Shown: positions 46,036 to 54,899, counted from the stretch's first letter. The stretch is 64,000 nt of DNA from Chitinophagaceae bacterium DXS (GCA_030345135.1 CP128386.1:5004070-5068069); one strand, 5' to 3'. Made by a program: numbers and translations. The notes: generated from the letters alone by a model not told the origin.

Positions 46036-46230
46036 GGCGTGAGGTAACAGGTATCAGGTATCAGGTATCAGGTATCAGGTATCAGGTATGAGGTATGAGG
46101 TATGAGGTGTCAGGTATCAGCTATAAGGTGTAAGGAATAAGGTGTAAAATAAAAGGTATAAGGTATAAGGTATAAGGTATAAGGTACAAGGTATAAGACC
46201 TGAAACCTGATACCTGAAGCCTGACACCTT
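46034..46230. repeat. Inverted array, family B, between TIM-barrel and Gfo/Idh genes
   Basis: Left arm 46034-46190 is about 20 AGGTATC/AGGTATG/AGGTATA heptamers, among them five identical AGGTATC units in a row, and starts inside the stop codon of the TIM-barrel gene. Right arm 46199-46229 (CTGATACCTGAAGCCTGACA) is the reverse complement. It ends 16 bp before the next start. Confidence 0.9.
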
Positions 46231-46246
46231 CTCAAAAAACATTCAA

Positions 46247-47410
46247 ATGTCAAATAAAAAAGAATTACGAATAGGATTAATCGGGTGTGGTTTTATGGGA
46301 AGAACGCACTCCAACGGCTACAGACGTGTTCCCAATTTTTTTCCGGCGTTGCAATACACACCTGTGTTGCAGGCTGTTTGCGCGCGCAATGAAGCAAAGG
46401 CTCGTGCATTTGCAGATCAATGGGGATATGCTTCTGTTGAAACTGACTGGAAAAAATTAATTGCCCGCGATGATATCGATGCTGTGGATATATGTACGCC
46501 CAACGATACACATGCTGAAATAGCTATTGCAGCTGCTGAAGCAGGTAAGATGGTGTTGTGCGAAAAGCCGTTGGCCCGTACGCTGGCTGAATCGCAGGAA
46601 ATGGTAGATGCTGTAGAAAAGGCTGGTGTGGCGAATACCGTATGGTATAACTATCGCCGTATTCCGGCAGTTACACTGGCCAAAAAAATTATTGAATCGG
46701 GAAAGCTTGGTCAGATTTATCACTACCGCGCAAACTTTTTGCAGGACTGGACAATCAATGCCAATCTTCCGCAAGGTGGTGAAGGCTTATGGCGCATGGA
46801 CGCAAGTGTTGCGGGATCAGGCGTTACAGGTGATCTGCTTGCCCATTGCATCGATACAGCGATGTGGTTAAACGGAAGTATCAAAGATGTATCTGCTGTA
46901 ACCGAAACATTTGTGAAAGAACGCATGCACCAGTTAACCGGTAAAGTTGAAAAAGTTGGTATTGATGATGCTTGTGTTTTCCATTGTCATTTTGAGAATG
47001 GATCACTGGGCTTGTTTGAATCAACAAGATATGCGCGCGGACATAAGGCATTATACACTTTCGAAATCAATGGTGCCAATGCATCTATCCGTTGGGATCT
47101 GCATGATTTGAACCGCCTTGAATTTTTTGATAATTCAGATGAATCAACACTCCGTGGCTGGCGCTCCATTCATGTCACTGATGGCGAACAACCATATATG
47201 GACAAATGGTGGGTGCCTGGTCTGGGCATTGGCTATGAGCACTCGTTCATTCACCAGGTGGCTGATTTTCTGCAAAGCCTGGAAACCGGTGGTCCTTGTA
47301 AACCTACCTTTAAAGAGGCATTGGAAACTCAGAAGGTTTGCGAAGCGGTGCTTGAATCTGCAAGTTCAAAAAGCTGGAAAGACACAGGAGTGAATGTTTG
47401 CATCAAATAA
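46247..47410 (+). CDS. Gfo/Idh/MocA family oxidoreductase
   Basis: A 387-residue NAD(P)-dependent sugar oxidoreductase. The Rossmann motif GCGFMG is at 13-18 ([19 protein letters not shown]). The second signature [12 protein letters not shown] is at about 105-116 (E106-K107-P108), and the C-terminal domain has [14 protein letters not shown] with the usual catalytic His. No Tat signal is seen, so it is cytoplasmic. Members oxidise a ring hydroxyl, often C3, of a hexose or glycoside. In this operon a 3-dehydrogenase role before cleavage by the TIM-barrel and DUF1080 proteins is a reasonable inference. The gap to the next gene is 45 bp, without the repeat array found in the three gaps before it. 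Confidence 0.93.
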   Translation: MSNKKELRIGLIGCGFMGRTHSNGYRRVPNFFPALQYTPVLQAVCARNEAKARAFADQWGYASVETDWKKLIARDDIDAVDICTPNDTHAEIAIAAAEAGKMVLCEKPLARTLAESQEMVDAVEKAGVANTVWYNYRRIPAVTLAKKIIESGKLGQIYHYRANFLQDWTINANLPQGGEGLWRMDASVAGSGVTGDLLAHCIDTAMWLNGSIKDVSAVTETFVKERMHQLTGKVEKVGIDDACVFHCHFENGSLGLFESTRYARGHKALYTFEINGANASIRWDLHDLNRLEFFDNSDESTLRGWRSIHVTDGEQPYMDKWWVPGLGIGYEHSFIHQVADFLQSLETGGPCKPTFKEALETQKVCEAVLESASSKSWKDTGVNVCIK

Positions 47411-47455
47411 GATTAAGTCAATTTCAGTACTTATAACAATCAATCAAACTCAAAC

Positions 47456-48190
47456 ATGAAACACAAAAAAATATTCGTTCGTTCAGGAATAATATTGCTT
47501 GCCGGCGTGCTTTTCGGCATGCAGTCCTGCTACAGCCAAAGCAAAAAAGAAAAAGGTTTTGTAAAAATATTCGACGGTAAAACATTGAATGGTTGGGAAG
47601 CCGATACGGAATTCTGGCGCGTAGAAGACGGCGTGATCGTAGGTCAGGTTACCAAAGAAAAACCATTAAAAAACAATACTTTCCTGATTTGGAAAGGGGG
47701 GCAGCCCGGTGATTTTGAATTTGTTGCAGAATACAAGATCAGCCCGGAAGGTAACAGCGGCGTGCAATACCGTAGCGAGGCAGTTCCCGGTGTCCAGCAC
47801 GGACTGAAAGGTTACCAGGCTGATATCGATGGTAAGAATACTTACACAGGTCAGAATTATGAAGAAAGAGGTCGCGGCTTTTTGGCCATGCGCGGACAGC
47901 AGGTGGATTTGAAGAACAACGAAAAGCCAATTGTAACGGGCTCCGTTGGAAATTCAGATTCTTTAAAAGCCCTGATCAAACCCGAGTGGAATGAGATCAG
48001 AATTGTTGCGAAAGGCAACAGGCTGAAGCATTATATCAACGGCGTGTTAATGAGCGATGCGACCGATGATGATACTGTGAACAGAAAATCTTCCGGCCTT
48101 ATTGGTCTGCAGGTTCACGTAATGCCAACTATGAAAGTGGAATACAGGAACATACGTATTAAGGTAGAAGATAAAACAGCTTCGAGATAG
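47456..48190 (+). CDS. DUF1080 (3-keto-disaccharide hydrolase type) lipoprotein
   Basis: A 244-residue concanavalin-like jelly-roll protein of the DUF1080 family (Pfam PF06439, named 3-keto-disaccharide hydrolase). The signal ends in a lipobox with Cys25 (FGMQSCYSQ), so it is probably membrane-anchored in the periplasm. Family motifs are KIFDGKTLNGWEADTEFWRV, GVIVGQVTKEKPLKNNTFLI, GNSGVQYRSEA and the HYINGVLMSDATDDD/GLIGLQVH end. Recent work on gut Bacteroides showed that such proteins act as lyases on 3-keto-glycosides, in clusters that also hold Gfo/Idh and TIM-barrel enzymes. It is the last gene of the operon; a terminator follows at 48365. Confidence 0.9.
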   Translation: MKHKKIFVRSGIILLAGVLFGMQSCYSQSKKEKGFVKIFDGKTLNGWEADTEFWRVEDGVIVGQVTKEKPLKNNTFLIWKGGQPGDFEFVAEYKISPEGNSGVQYRSEAVPGVQHGLKGYQADIDGKNTYTGQNYEERGRGFLAMRGQQVDLKNNEKPIVTGSVGNSDSLKALIKPEWNEIRIVAKGNRLKHYINGVLMSDATDDDTVNRKSSGLIGLQVHVMPTMKVEYRNIRIKVEDKTASR

Positions 48191-48195
48191 AGGCC

Positions 48196-48260
48196 TGGCA
48201 AGTACGGGTTACGAAGCCCACCCGCGCCGGATGCGCATTCGGACGGGTACGAAGTACCTT
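48196..48260. repeat. Family F units interrupted by a 31-bp hairpin
   Basis: AAGTACGGGTTACGAAG is followed by a 31-bp GC-rich hairpin (48217-48247), then TACGAAGTACC. Without the hairpin the two halves join to the same sequence found uninterrupted at 23467-23492. It is the clearest case of a filled versus empty site in the window. Confidence 0.8.
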
Positions 48261-48364
48261 GATTTGGTCAGGTTTTGTTTTCGGACAGCACGATTAAATA
48301 AAAAGGTATTTCTTCTGTAACATATCTAAAGACAGTTTTTGGAAGTCGGATTTTTTGGGTGAAG

Positions 48365-48395
48365 GGCTGATGGCGTTTGCGGTCAGCCTTTTTTT
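48365..48395 (+). terminator. Terminator of the 35.7-48.2 kb operon
   Basis: Stem GGCTGA (48365-48370) / TCAGCC (48383-48388), 12-base loop, then seven T (48389-48395). It lies 175 bp after the last stop codon, beyond the family F repeat. Confidence 0.75.
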
Positions 48396-48436
48396 ATTTG
48401 AGATATAGGTTAATGTCCTATCGACGAGAGAAGTTG

Positions 48437-48654
48437 GTTAACCACAATCAAGAGTAGCATGACAGATCTTTTCATTAAGATCAGGTTGTCTCCAATTCAT
48501 TGCCGTCTGCTTTAGCTGACGGACATTGGTTGATCTTTTAAACAGGGCTTTAGTCCCCAAAATGGATAGTGTGGCTAAAGCCATCTTCAGTTAATTTCGT
48601 TTTCCGTCAGCTGAAGCAGACGGCAATGAAAAAAACAGCCTCCATGTCATTGGC
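48437..48654 (-). repeat. Composite palindromic element, copy 2 (about 218 bp)
   Basis: Reverse-oriented copy of the element at 13182-13426. In plus-strand order it starts GTTAACCACAATC and ends TGTCATTGGC. Between them are the CCGTCTGCTTTAGCTGACGG-type hairpins, GGCTTTAG/GGCTAAAGCC, and CATTGCCGTC / GACGGCAATGAA at both ends. It lacks the extra hairpin present in copy 1. Confidence 0.8.
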
Positions 48655-49312
48655 AAAAGGCTGTTCAATTTTGGCCTGCTTTTAATTGAGTTTAATTTCC
48701 TACGGGAAAAATGGAAACATTCTTCTGGCGACTTCGCAGGTGATATTATAAGTAATTTTAATTGATGGAAAAGTCAAACCTGGAGCGAATTTTTTCCTCT
48801 GGCTACACAGACTCAAGGAAAACCGGAAGTTAATTTGATGAATCTAACGTAGCCTCATTTATGCACACTTTCCTCACAAAAATTATCTGAATTGAGAAAC
48901 CAAGGCCCACTTAACATCTCCAATCGATTGCCCATAGGGCATCAAGCTCAGTAGCTTACAGAATTACGAAGCTTTATTGTCCGTAGGATATATACAATCA
49001 TAGGAAGATCGGTACGTTCCCCTTTCTTTTTGATGGCTTTCGAAATTCGGGTAGAAATTAAATCAACGCGGTCGCATTTATGCATGCATTTTAAAACTAT
49101 GCAGAGGGAATCCCGTTAATTATTCGATCGCTGGCTGCGTATAGCAGACTGATTGATGATCATGTAAAAATATTTTTTTGTCCGTCGGACATTTCTTCGG
49201 GCAGAAAAGCTGTTAGCCGATAGCTAAAAGCTGACAGCTATACGCCCAAATTCCCTATATTTACCATCTGCTTTTTAAGCGTATTTTAAAACTGATAACT
49301 CTAACGACTGGC
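48655..49312. other. Gene-free region before the ebo cluster
   Basis: I see no gene. There are remnants of a CCTACGGGAAA / CCGTAGGAT-type palindromic repeat (about 48701-48715 and 48973-48985), a GATTGCCCATAGGGCATC dyad around 48934-48951, and GCTGTTAGCCGATAGC-type repeats near 49210-49240. A TATATTTA sequence about 55 bp before eboA resembles the -7 box but lacks a clear -33 element. Confidence 0.5.
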
Positions 49313-50197
49313 ATGTTTAATTATTCATGGGAGCAATTGACAAAAACAATTGCGGAAGTTGTATCGCAGAATGTTAGTGGTGAAATATGGAACTGGCTCC
49401 ATGAAAACACTAACCAGGCAAACACAGGCAGGTTCAACAGAACTTTTGCAGCAATACCCTCCAAAACAGGTAAGGCATCTGTTTCTATTACCAATGATCA
49501 GCAAAAACAAATAGCATCTCTGTTACCGGGCTTTACGATCGAAGGATGGCCGGTTGACCGCCTTTGCCGCGTTTGGCTGCTCATGCAATTGGACGCTACC
49601 GACCAGCAAAAATATTTCCGCAGTATTGAAAATCTTTTTTTGACAGCTGATGTCAACGAGCAGGAAGCGCTTTATGCAAGTCTTCCGGTGCTTGCTTATC
49701 CCGAACTTTGGGCAAAGCGCTGCGCAGAAGGTATTCGCAGCAATATCGGAACGGTATTGCAGACCATCATTTGCGACAATCCATATCCGTCAGTTTACCT
49801 CGATGATAAGGCCTGGAATCAGCTTGTGCTAAAAGCTTTTTTCACAGAAAAACCAGTTCATCGCATCATTGGATTGGATAAGCGCAACAATAAAGAACTT
49901 GCCGATACACTAGTTGATTACGCGCACGAACGCTGGGCCGCAGGAAGAGCCATAAATCCGCAATTGTGGAGAGGCGTGGGACGTTTTATAAACGAAAATA
50001 ATTTTGACGATATAAAAAGGGTATTCGATTCAACGGATAAAATAGAACAAGCGGCAGCAGCCCTGGCATGTAACGACGCGAATTATACCCCCGCAAAAGA
50101 ACTGCTTCAATCGCATTCCCGCCTTGCGGACGAAATTAAAAATGACAGGCTAACATGGTGGATTCTTGGAGAAAGATACATGACAGTGTTAGCATAA
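49313..50197 (+). CDS. eboA: EboA-like protein
   Basis: First gene of a six-gene ebo cluster. The 294-aa protein has an EboA-type helical structure without known catalytic motifs; recognisable stretches are PSVYLDDKAWNQLVLKAFF, ADTLVDYAHERWAAGRAINP and LWRGVGRFI. The ebo operon was described in Bacteroidota, cyanobacteria and eustigmatophyte plastids, and was reported to be needed for export of the scytonemin precursor in Nostoc. Biochemical roles of single proteins are unknown. The gap to eboB is 40 bp. The identification rests on position and the gene set as much as on this protein alone. Confidence 0.85.
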   Translation: MFNYSWEQLTKTIAEVVSQNVSGEIWNWLHENTNQANTGRFNRTFAAIPSKTGKASVSITNDQQKQIASLLPGFTIEGWPVDRLCRVWLLMQLDATDQQKYFRSIENLFLTADVNEQEALYASLPVLAYPELWAKRCAEGIRSNIGTVLQTIICDNPYPSVYLDDKAWNQLVLKAFFTEKPVHRIIGLDKRNNKELADTLVDYAHERWAAGRAINPQLWRGVGRFINENNFDDIKRVFDSTDKIEQAAAALACNDANYTPAKELLQSHSRLADEIKNDRLTWWILGERYMTVLA

Positions 50198-50237
50198 AAA
50201 TAAGGCTTCAATCATTTTATCAAATACTACTTAGATT

Positions 50238-51224
50238 ATGTGTTGCAGTAACAACCTGACAGAAAAAGACCTGCTTCCCGGTAAACAGGATACTTCTTAC
50301 CTGGAACGTATTAAAGGCATGCGTTTTTTTGATCCGCATATTCACATGACTTCGCGTACAACCGATGATTACCAGGCAATGGCTGATGCCGGTATCGTCG
50401 CAATTATAGAGCCTGCTTTCTGGTTGGGGCAGCCTCGTACCGGCGTTGATACTTTCAGGGATTATTACAGCAGCCTTGTCGGCTGGGAGCGTTTCCGGTC
50501 TTCCCAGTTCGGTATCAAACACTACTGTACTATCGGTCTTAATTCCCGCGAAGCAAACAATGAAGCATTAGCTGAGCAGGTAATGGAAATATTGCCGTTG
50601 TTTATTTATAAAGAAGGTGTAGTTGGTGTGGGTGAAATTGGTTTTGATGACCAGACGCCCGCCGAAGATAAATATTACCGTCTGCAACTGGAACTGGCGA
50701 AGGAAGCGTCCATGCCAGTGCAAATTCACACGCCGCACCGTGATAAGAAAAAAGGTACCAGCCGAAGTATGGATATTGCACTGGAGCACAACCTTGATCC
50801 GTACACCGTTATAGTTGACCACAATAATGAAGAAACGGTGAAAGAAGTGCTGGATCGCGGATTTTGGGCTGCATTCACCATTTATCCTTTCACCAAAATG
50901 GGTAACGAAAGAATGGTGGAGATTGTAAAACAGTACGGCACAGAACGTATCATGATCAATTCTGCTGCTGACTGGGGCATTAGCGATCCATTGGCTGTAC
51001 CTAAGACGGCCGCGCTCATGAAAGATCATGGTTTTAGCGATGAAGATATCCGCATGGTAACGTACCAGAATGCGATCACCGCCTTTGCACAAAGCGGTCA
51101 GATTAATGTTGATGATTTCACAGTAGCACAGGGTATAGATCAAAGTGAAAAATTTGAGGGTAATACTATTCTGCGCGGCGGACAACAACCTCGTGTCGAT
51201 AAAAATTCAATGATCATTAAATAG
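50238..51224 (+). CDS. eboB: EboB: TatD-like metal-dependent hydrolase
   Basis: A 328-residue amidohydrolase-fold enzyme. The first metal site is DPHIHM (H34, H36), then GVVGVGEIGFDDQ with an acidic ligand, IHTPHR and VDHNNEETV. The fold and motif order match TatD-type hydrolases, but the family forms its own branch tied to the ebo cluster. The substrate is unknown. Gaps of 40 bp to eboA and 8 bp to eboC suggest co-transcription. Confidence 0.9.
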   Translation: MCCSNNLTEKDLLPGKQDTSYLERIKGMRFFDPHIHMTSRTTDDYQAMADAGIVAIIEPAFWLGQPRTGVDTFRDYYSSLVGWERFRSSQFGIKHYCTIGLNSREANNEALAEQVMEILPLFIYKEGVVGVGEIGFDDQTPAEDKYYRLQLELAKEASMPVQIHTPHRDKKKGTSRSMDIALEHNLDPYTVIVDHNNEETVKEVLDRGFWAAFTIYPFTKMGNERMVEIVKQYGTERIMINSAADWGISDPLAVPKTAALMKDHGFSDEDIRMVTYQNAITAFAQSGQINVDDFTVAQGIDQSEKFEGNTILRGGQQPRVDKNSMIIK

Positions 51225-51232
51225 CAGAACGC

Positions 51233-52138
51233 GTGAAGAAAGTTGTCGGAATGCTCAGGCTCATGCGTTTGGCAAATATTATAACTGCCATTGCCGATAT
51301 ACTTGCGGGTGTTGCCATCGCAGGATTTACGGTAAATGGTAACTGGAATATTCAGCAATTGCAACCGGTGTTGCTGTTGGTTATTTCAACTACCGGCCTT
51401 TACGGCGGCGGAGTTGTGTTCAACGATGTTTTTGATGCAGCGCTGGACAAAGTGGAGCGGCCCGAGCGTCCAATTCCGAGTGGATTGATCAGTAAGGGTG
51501 CGGCAACTTCACTCGGGGCAATTCTTTTGCTCATTGGCATAGTGGCGGCATCGTTAGTACATCCCGGAAACTTATTTTCAGTCTCCACCATACTTGCCAT
51601 CGTTACTGCGATATGTGCTTTGGTGTACGATAAATGGGGCAAGCATCAGTCTCTGTTCGGCCCGGTTAATATGGGATTGTGCCGGGGTGCGAACTTACTG
51701 CTTGGCATGAGCATCATTCCTGAAGCGATCACCGATCACTGGTACCTCGGTTTTATACCGGTTGTTTACATAGCAGCGATAACTATGATCAGCAGGGGAG
51801 AAGTGCATGGTGGAAAAAGGACAACTTTATATGCCGCTGTCAGCTTATATCTTATTGTGATTGCTTCGATTATTGCCGTTGCTTTCACGAACGGAGCAGG
51901 ATGGCAGGTTGTTCCTTTTGTATTACTTTTCGGAATAATGATATTTCCACCTTTAAGAAAGGCGATACGTCAACCCGCAGGGCCATTGATTGGTAAAGCC
52001 GTTAAAGCAGGAGTGATCGCATTGATCATTATGAATGCTGCGTGGGCGGCTGCATTTGGTATGATTTACCTGGCACTATTGATATTGGTATTATTGCCCG
52101 TATCAATTGGGCTTGCAAAGCTTTTTGCGGTTACTTAA
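51233..52138 (+). CDS. eboC: EboC: UbiA-type prenyltransferase
   Basis: An integral membrane prenyltransferase of 301 aa, starting with GTG at 51233 (an ATG at 51251 is possible). The first aspartate-rich motif is FNDVFDAALD (N64, D65, D68, D72); the second lies in YDKWGKHQSLFGP. About eight transmembrane helices are visible. UbiA enzymes join an isoprenoid chain to an aromatic or sugar acceptor; with EboD a sugar-derived polyol is a likely acceptor, but this is only inference. Confidence 0.92.
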   Translation: MKKVVGMLRLMRLANIITAIADILAGVAIAGFTVNGNWNIQQLQPVLLLVISTTGLYGGGVVFNDVFDAALDKVERPERPIPSGLISKGAATSLGAILLLIGIVAASLVHPGNLFSVSTILAIVTAICALVYDKWGKHQSLFGPVNMGLCRGANLLLGMSIIPEAITDHWYLGFIPVVYIAAITMISRGEVHGGKRTTLYAAVSLYLIVIASIIAVAFTNGAGWQVVPFVLLFGIMIFPPLRKAIRQPAGPLIGKAVKAGVIALIIMNAAWAAAFGMIYLALLILVLLPVSIGLAKLFAVT

Positions 52139-52255
52139 TATTTTTTTATCATTACTAATTGTGTCGAAATAAAATGTACAATCAATTTGATATAAATACC
52201 GGTTTTGGCACATTTTCATAACGTAAAACATACAACTTATTACGTAGAACTTATT

Positions 52256-53434
52256 ATGCAACAATTAACTGATACTTTGATGGAGACGAATGCAACCGTT
52301 GTGCGGCAGTCATTCAGTGTGAAGTTTGCATACGATGTGTACTTTACAACGCATTTGTTTGACGGGAAGAATACGCTGCTGAAAGATTTTTTACATCAAC
52401 ACAAAAGCGATACCGTTAAGAAGATTTTTTTTGTGGTGGATGAAGGTGTGATGAATCACCACGGATATCTGGATGAGCAGATAAGAAATTATTTCTCCCA
52501 CGAAACAAGCATTGCTCTTGTGGACGAAATAATGGTTGTTCCGGGAGGGGAAGCAGCAAAAAATACGGAGAGCCTTTTGTTAAAGATTGTTGATGCTGTT
52601 GATAAATACAGCATTGATCGTCATTCATATATTGTGGCAATTGGTGGCGGTGCAGTGTTAGATCTTGTTGGTTATGCTGCTGCAATCTCACATCGGGGCA
52701 TCAGGCATGTCCGCATTCCTACAACGGTTTTGTCGCAGGATGATTCAGCGATCGGCGTTAAGAATGGAGTGAACTATAAAGGAAAGAAAAACTTCCTGGG
52801 CACGTTTGCCCCTCCTGTGGCTGTGTTCAATGATTTTTATTTTCTTACTACATTAACAGATGCTGAGTGGCGCTCCGGAATTTCCGAAGCAGTGAAAGTT
52901 GCATTGATAAAGGATGCACCGTTTTTTGCGTGGTTGAAAGAAAATGCGACTGTGCTTGCTGCCAGAAACATGGAGGCAATGAAATACCTGGTACAACGGA
53001 GTGCGGCTTTGCACATGGAGCACATTGCCAGTGGTGATCCTTTTGAAATGGGCTCCTCCCGTCCGTTGGATTTTGGTCATTGGAGTGCTCATAAACTCGA
53101 GCAACTTTCAGGGTTTACAGTTAAACATGGTGAAGCCGTTGCGCTGGGTATAGCACTGGATAGCGCCTATTCTTTTGTTTCAGGCAGACTTTCGGAAGAT
53201 GATGCAAAAAGTATTGTGGATGTGCTGTTAGATCTGGGCTTTTCAATTTCGCATCCACTGATGGAAATAAAAGATGAATCAAGTCCTGTCATAAAAGGAT
53301 TGGAAGAATTCAGGGAACACCTTGGTGGCAAGCTCACTATTATGTTGCTGTCGGCTATCGGGCAGGGTGAAGAAGTGCATGAACTTGATATAGCGCTTTT
53401 ACAAAAAGCCTCAGCATGGCTGGGCACCATATGA
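52256..53434 (+). CDS. eboD: EboD: sugar-phosphate cyclase (3-dehydroquinate synthase-like)
   Basis: A 392-residue NAD- and metal-dependent cyclase. Its motifs are IVAIGGGAVLDLVGYAAAIS, IRHVRIPTTVLSQDDSAIGV, NYKGKKNFLGTFAPP, SGISEAVKVALIKD, DFGHWSAHKLE and VKHGEAVALGI. I chose ATG 52256 (MQQLTDTLME) over the upstream TTG at 52205. Relatives make 2-epi-5-epi-valiolone, aminodehydroquinate or dehydroquinate. The lack of other shikimate genes nearby argues against the housekeeping enzyme and for the ebo version. The real product is unknown. Confidence 0.9.
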   Translation: MQQLTDTLMETNATVVRQSFSVKFAYDVYFTTHLFDGKNTLLKDFLHQHKSDTVKKIFFVVDEGVMNHHGYLDEQIRNYFSHETSIALVDEIMVVPGGEAAKNTESLLLKIVDAVDKYSIDRHSYIVAIGGGAVLDLVGYAAAISHRGIRHVRIPTTVLSQDDSAIGVKNGVNYKGKKNFLGTFAPPVAVFNDFYFLTTLTDAEWRSGISEAVKVALIKDAPFFAWLKENATVLAARNMEAMKYLVQRSAALHMEHIASGDPFEMGSSRPLDFGHWSAHKLEQLSGFTVKHGEAVALGIALDSAYSFVSGRLSEDDAKSIVDVLLDLGFSISHPLMEIKDESSPVIKGLEEFREHLGGKLTIMLLSAIGQGEEVHELDIALLQKASAWLGTI

Positions 53435-53467
53435 AAACAATTTTCTTAAACACAAGAACAAGTTAAA

Positions 53468-54685
53468 ATGCTTACTAGTTACGGTCACCTGACATATTGC
53501 AGTAATATTCATGCCGGAGAAAGCTGGCACGATCATTTTGCAAAGCTGCAAGAGCATATTCCACAGATAAAAGAACAATTATCTCCCGGCAGGGCTTTTG
53601 GTATCGGCTTGCGTTTATCCAACGAAGCCAGTATAGAACTGCTGAAAGATAATAACCTGCCGGTGTTTCAGGATTGGTTGAAGCAACATGATTGTTATGT
53701 TTTTACCATGAATGGTTTTCCTTACGGGGGCTTTCATAACACCAGGGTAAAAGACAATGTGCATGCGCCTGACTGGACAACCGTTGATCGTGTTGAATAC
53801 ACTAAAAGACTGATTCAGATATTAGCAGCCTTAGTGCCCGAAGGGATGGATGGAGGTATATCAACCTCACCATTGTCCTACCGGTTTTGGCATACTGCTG
53901 CTGACTTGCCCAATGTCTTTACAACTGCAACAAATCATATTCTTGAGATAGTAGATTACCTGATTGAAGTAAAAGCTCAAACAGGCAAATTAATTCACCT
54001 TGATATTGAACCAGAGCCAGACGGATTGTTGGGTGAAGGAAAAGAATTTATCGACTGGTATACACAATACCTGCTACCATTAGGAACAAAGCATTTACAG
54101 GAACGGAATGGCATATTGGAAGATGCTGCCGAGGCTGCAATTAAACAGCACATTCAATTGTGTTATGATGTTTGCCATTTTGCGATCTGTTACGAAGACC
54201 ATGCAGAGATGGTGCGTCAGATAAAATCACTTGGTATTAAAACCGGTAAGATTCAGATCAGTGCGGCTCTGAAAGCCAAATTACCTGCAGAGCCCGGTGA
54301 GCGTACTGAAGTAATTGATGCCTTTGAACGCTTTAATGAGCCGGTTTATCTTCACCAGGTTGTTGCTAAACAAACAGATAGTGAATTGATCCGTTATGCA
54401 GACATGCCGGAGGCGCTTGCAGATAAGGATAATCTTGACGTGACTGAATGGAGAGCGCATTTTCACGTGCCGCTATTCATTGAGCAATATGATGTATTAC
54501 AGTCAACACAACAGGACATCCGTAAAGTGCTGGCCCTGCATCGTCACCAGTCTTTTACTTCACATCTTGAAGTAGAAACTTATACCTGGGAAGTGTTGCC
54601 TGAAGAAATGCGCATGCCGATCACGCAGTCAATTATCCGTGAAATGGAATGGGTGAGTAAATTGTTGTGCTGCAGCAGCATATGA
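53468..54685 (+). CDS. eboE: EboE: TIM-barrel protein
   Basis: A 405-residue xylose-isomerase-like TIM-barrel protein of the ebo cluster. Visible landmarks are MLTSYGHLTYCSNIHAGESW, TMNGFPYGGFHNTRVKDNV, LIHLDIEPEPDG and LCYDVCHFAICYE, which supply acidic and His residues fit for a metal site. It follows eboD by 33 bp. Catalytic activity is not established. A family E repeat array and a GC-rich hairpin separate it from eboF. Confidence 0.88.
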   Translation: MLTSYGHLTYCSNIHAGESWHDHFAKLQEHIPQIKEQLSPGRAFGIGLRLSNEASIELLKDNNLPVFQDWLKQHDCYVFTMNGFPYGGFHNTRVKDNVHAPDWTTVDRVEYTKRLIQILAALVPEGMDGGISTSPLSYRFWHTAADLPNVFTTATNHILEIVDYLIEVKAQTGKLIHLDIEPEPDGLLGEGKEFIDWYTQYLLPLGTKHLQERNGILEDAAEAAIKQHIQLCYDVCHFAICYEDHAEMVRQIKSLGIKTGKIQISAALKAKLPAEPGERTEVIDAFERFNEPVYLHQVVAKQTDSELIRYADMPEALADKDNLDVTEWRAHFHVPLFIEQYDVLQSTQQDIRKVLALHRHQSFTSHLEVETYTWEVLPEEMRMPITQSIIREMEWVSKLLCCSSI

Positions 54686-54840
54686 AGACCGTAAGATTGT
54701 AAGATCGTAAGACGTGTAAGATGGGCAAGATGGGCAAGATGTACGAAATGATAAGAATGCAAGATAGAAAAGTAAGATAAGAACGCAGTCTGCCTTCGTT
54801 TCAAATCCCGAAGCCCGCCTGACCGGACGGGCGGGGGGTG
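54683..54840. repeat. Family E (TAAGATNGT) array with a GC-rich hairpin, between eboE and eboF
   Basis: About 54683-54782 is a run of GTAAGATTGTAAGATCG-type units passing into GGGCAAGAT repeats. A hairpin CCCGCC...GGCGGG follows at 54814-54836. A TAAATTTG sequence at 54856-54863 fits the -7 box exactly, but no TTG lies at the right distance upstream, so an internal promoter for eboF is only possible. Confidence 0.65.
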
Positions 54841-54899
54841 ATATTATACATTCGATAAATTTGATGATTTGTAGAACTGGTAAAATTTAAACTCCACCG

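Noticed and set aside
48655..49312. tRNA or structured RNA gene before the ebo cluster
   Set aside because: I searched for a cloverleaf or a known riboswitch core and saw only short dyads.
50568..51188. 206-aa frame opposite eboB
   Set aside because: It lies wholly antisense to a well-supported gene and has no family resemblance.
54856..54863. TAAATTTG as a certain eboF promoter
   Set aside because: The -7 box is perfect but no TTG lies at 18-20 bases upstream; the place is GC-rich hairpin sequence.
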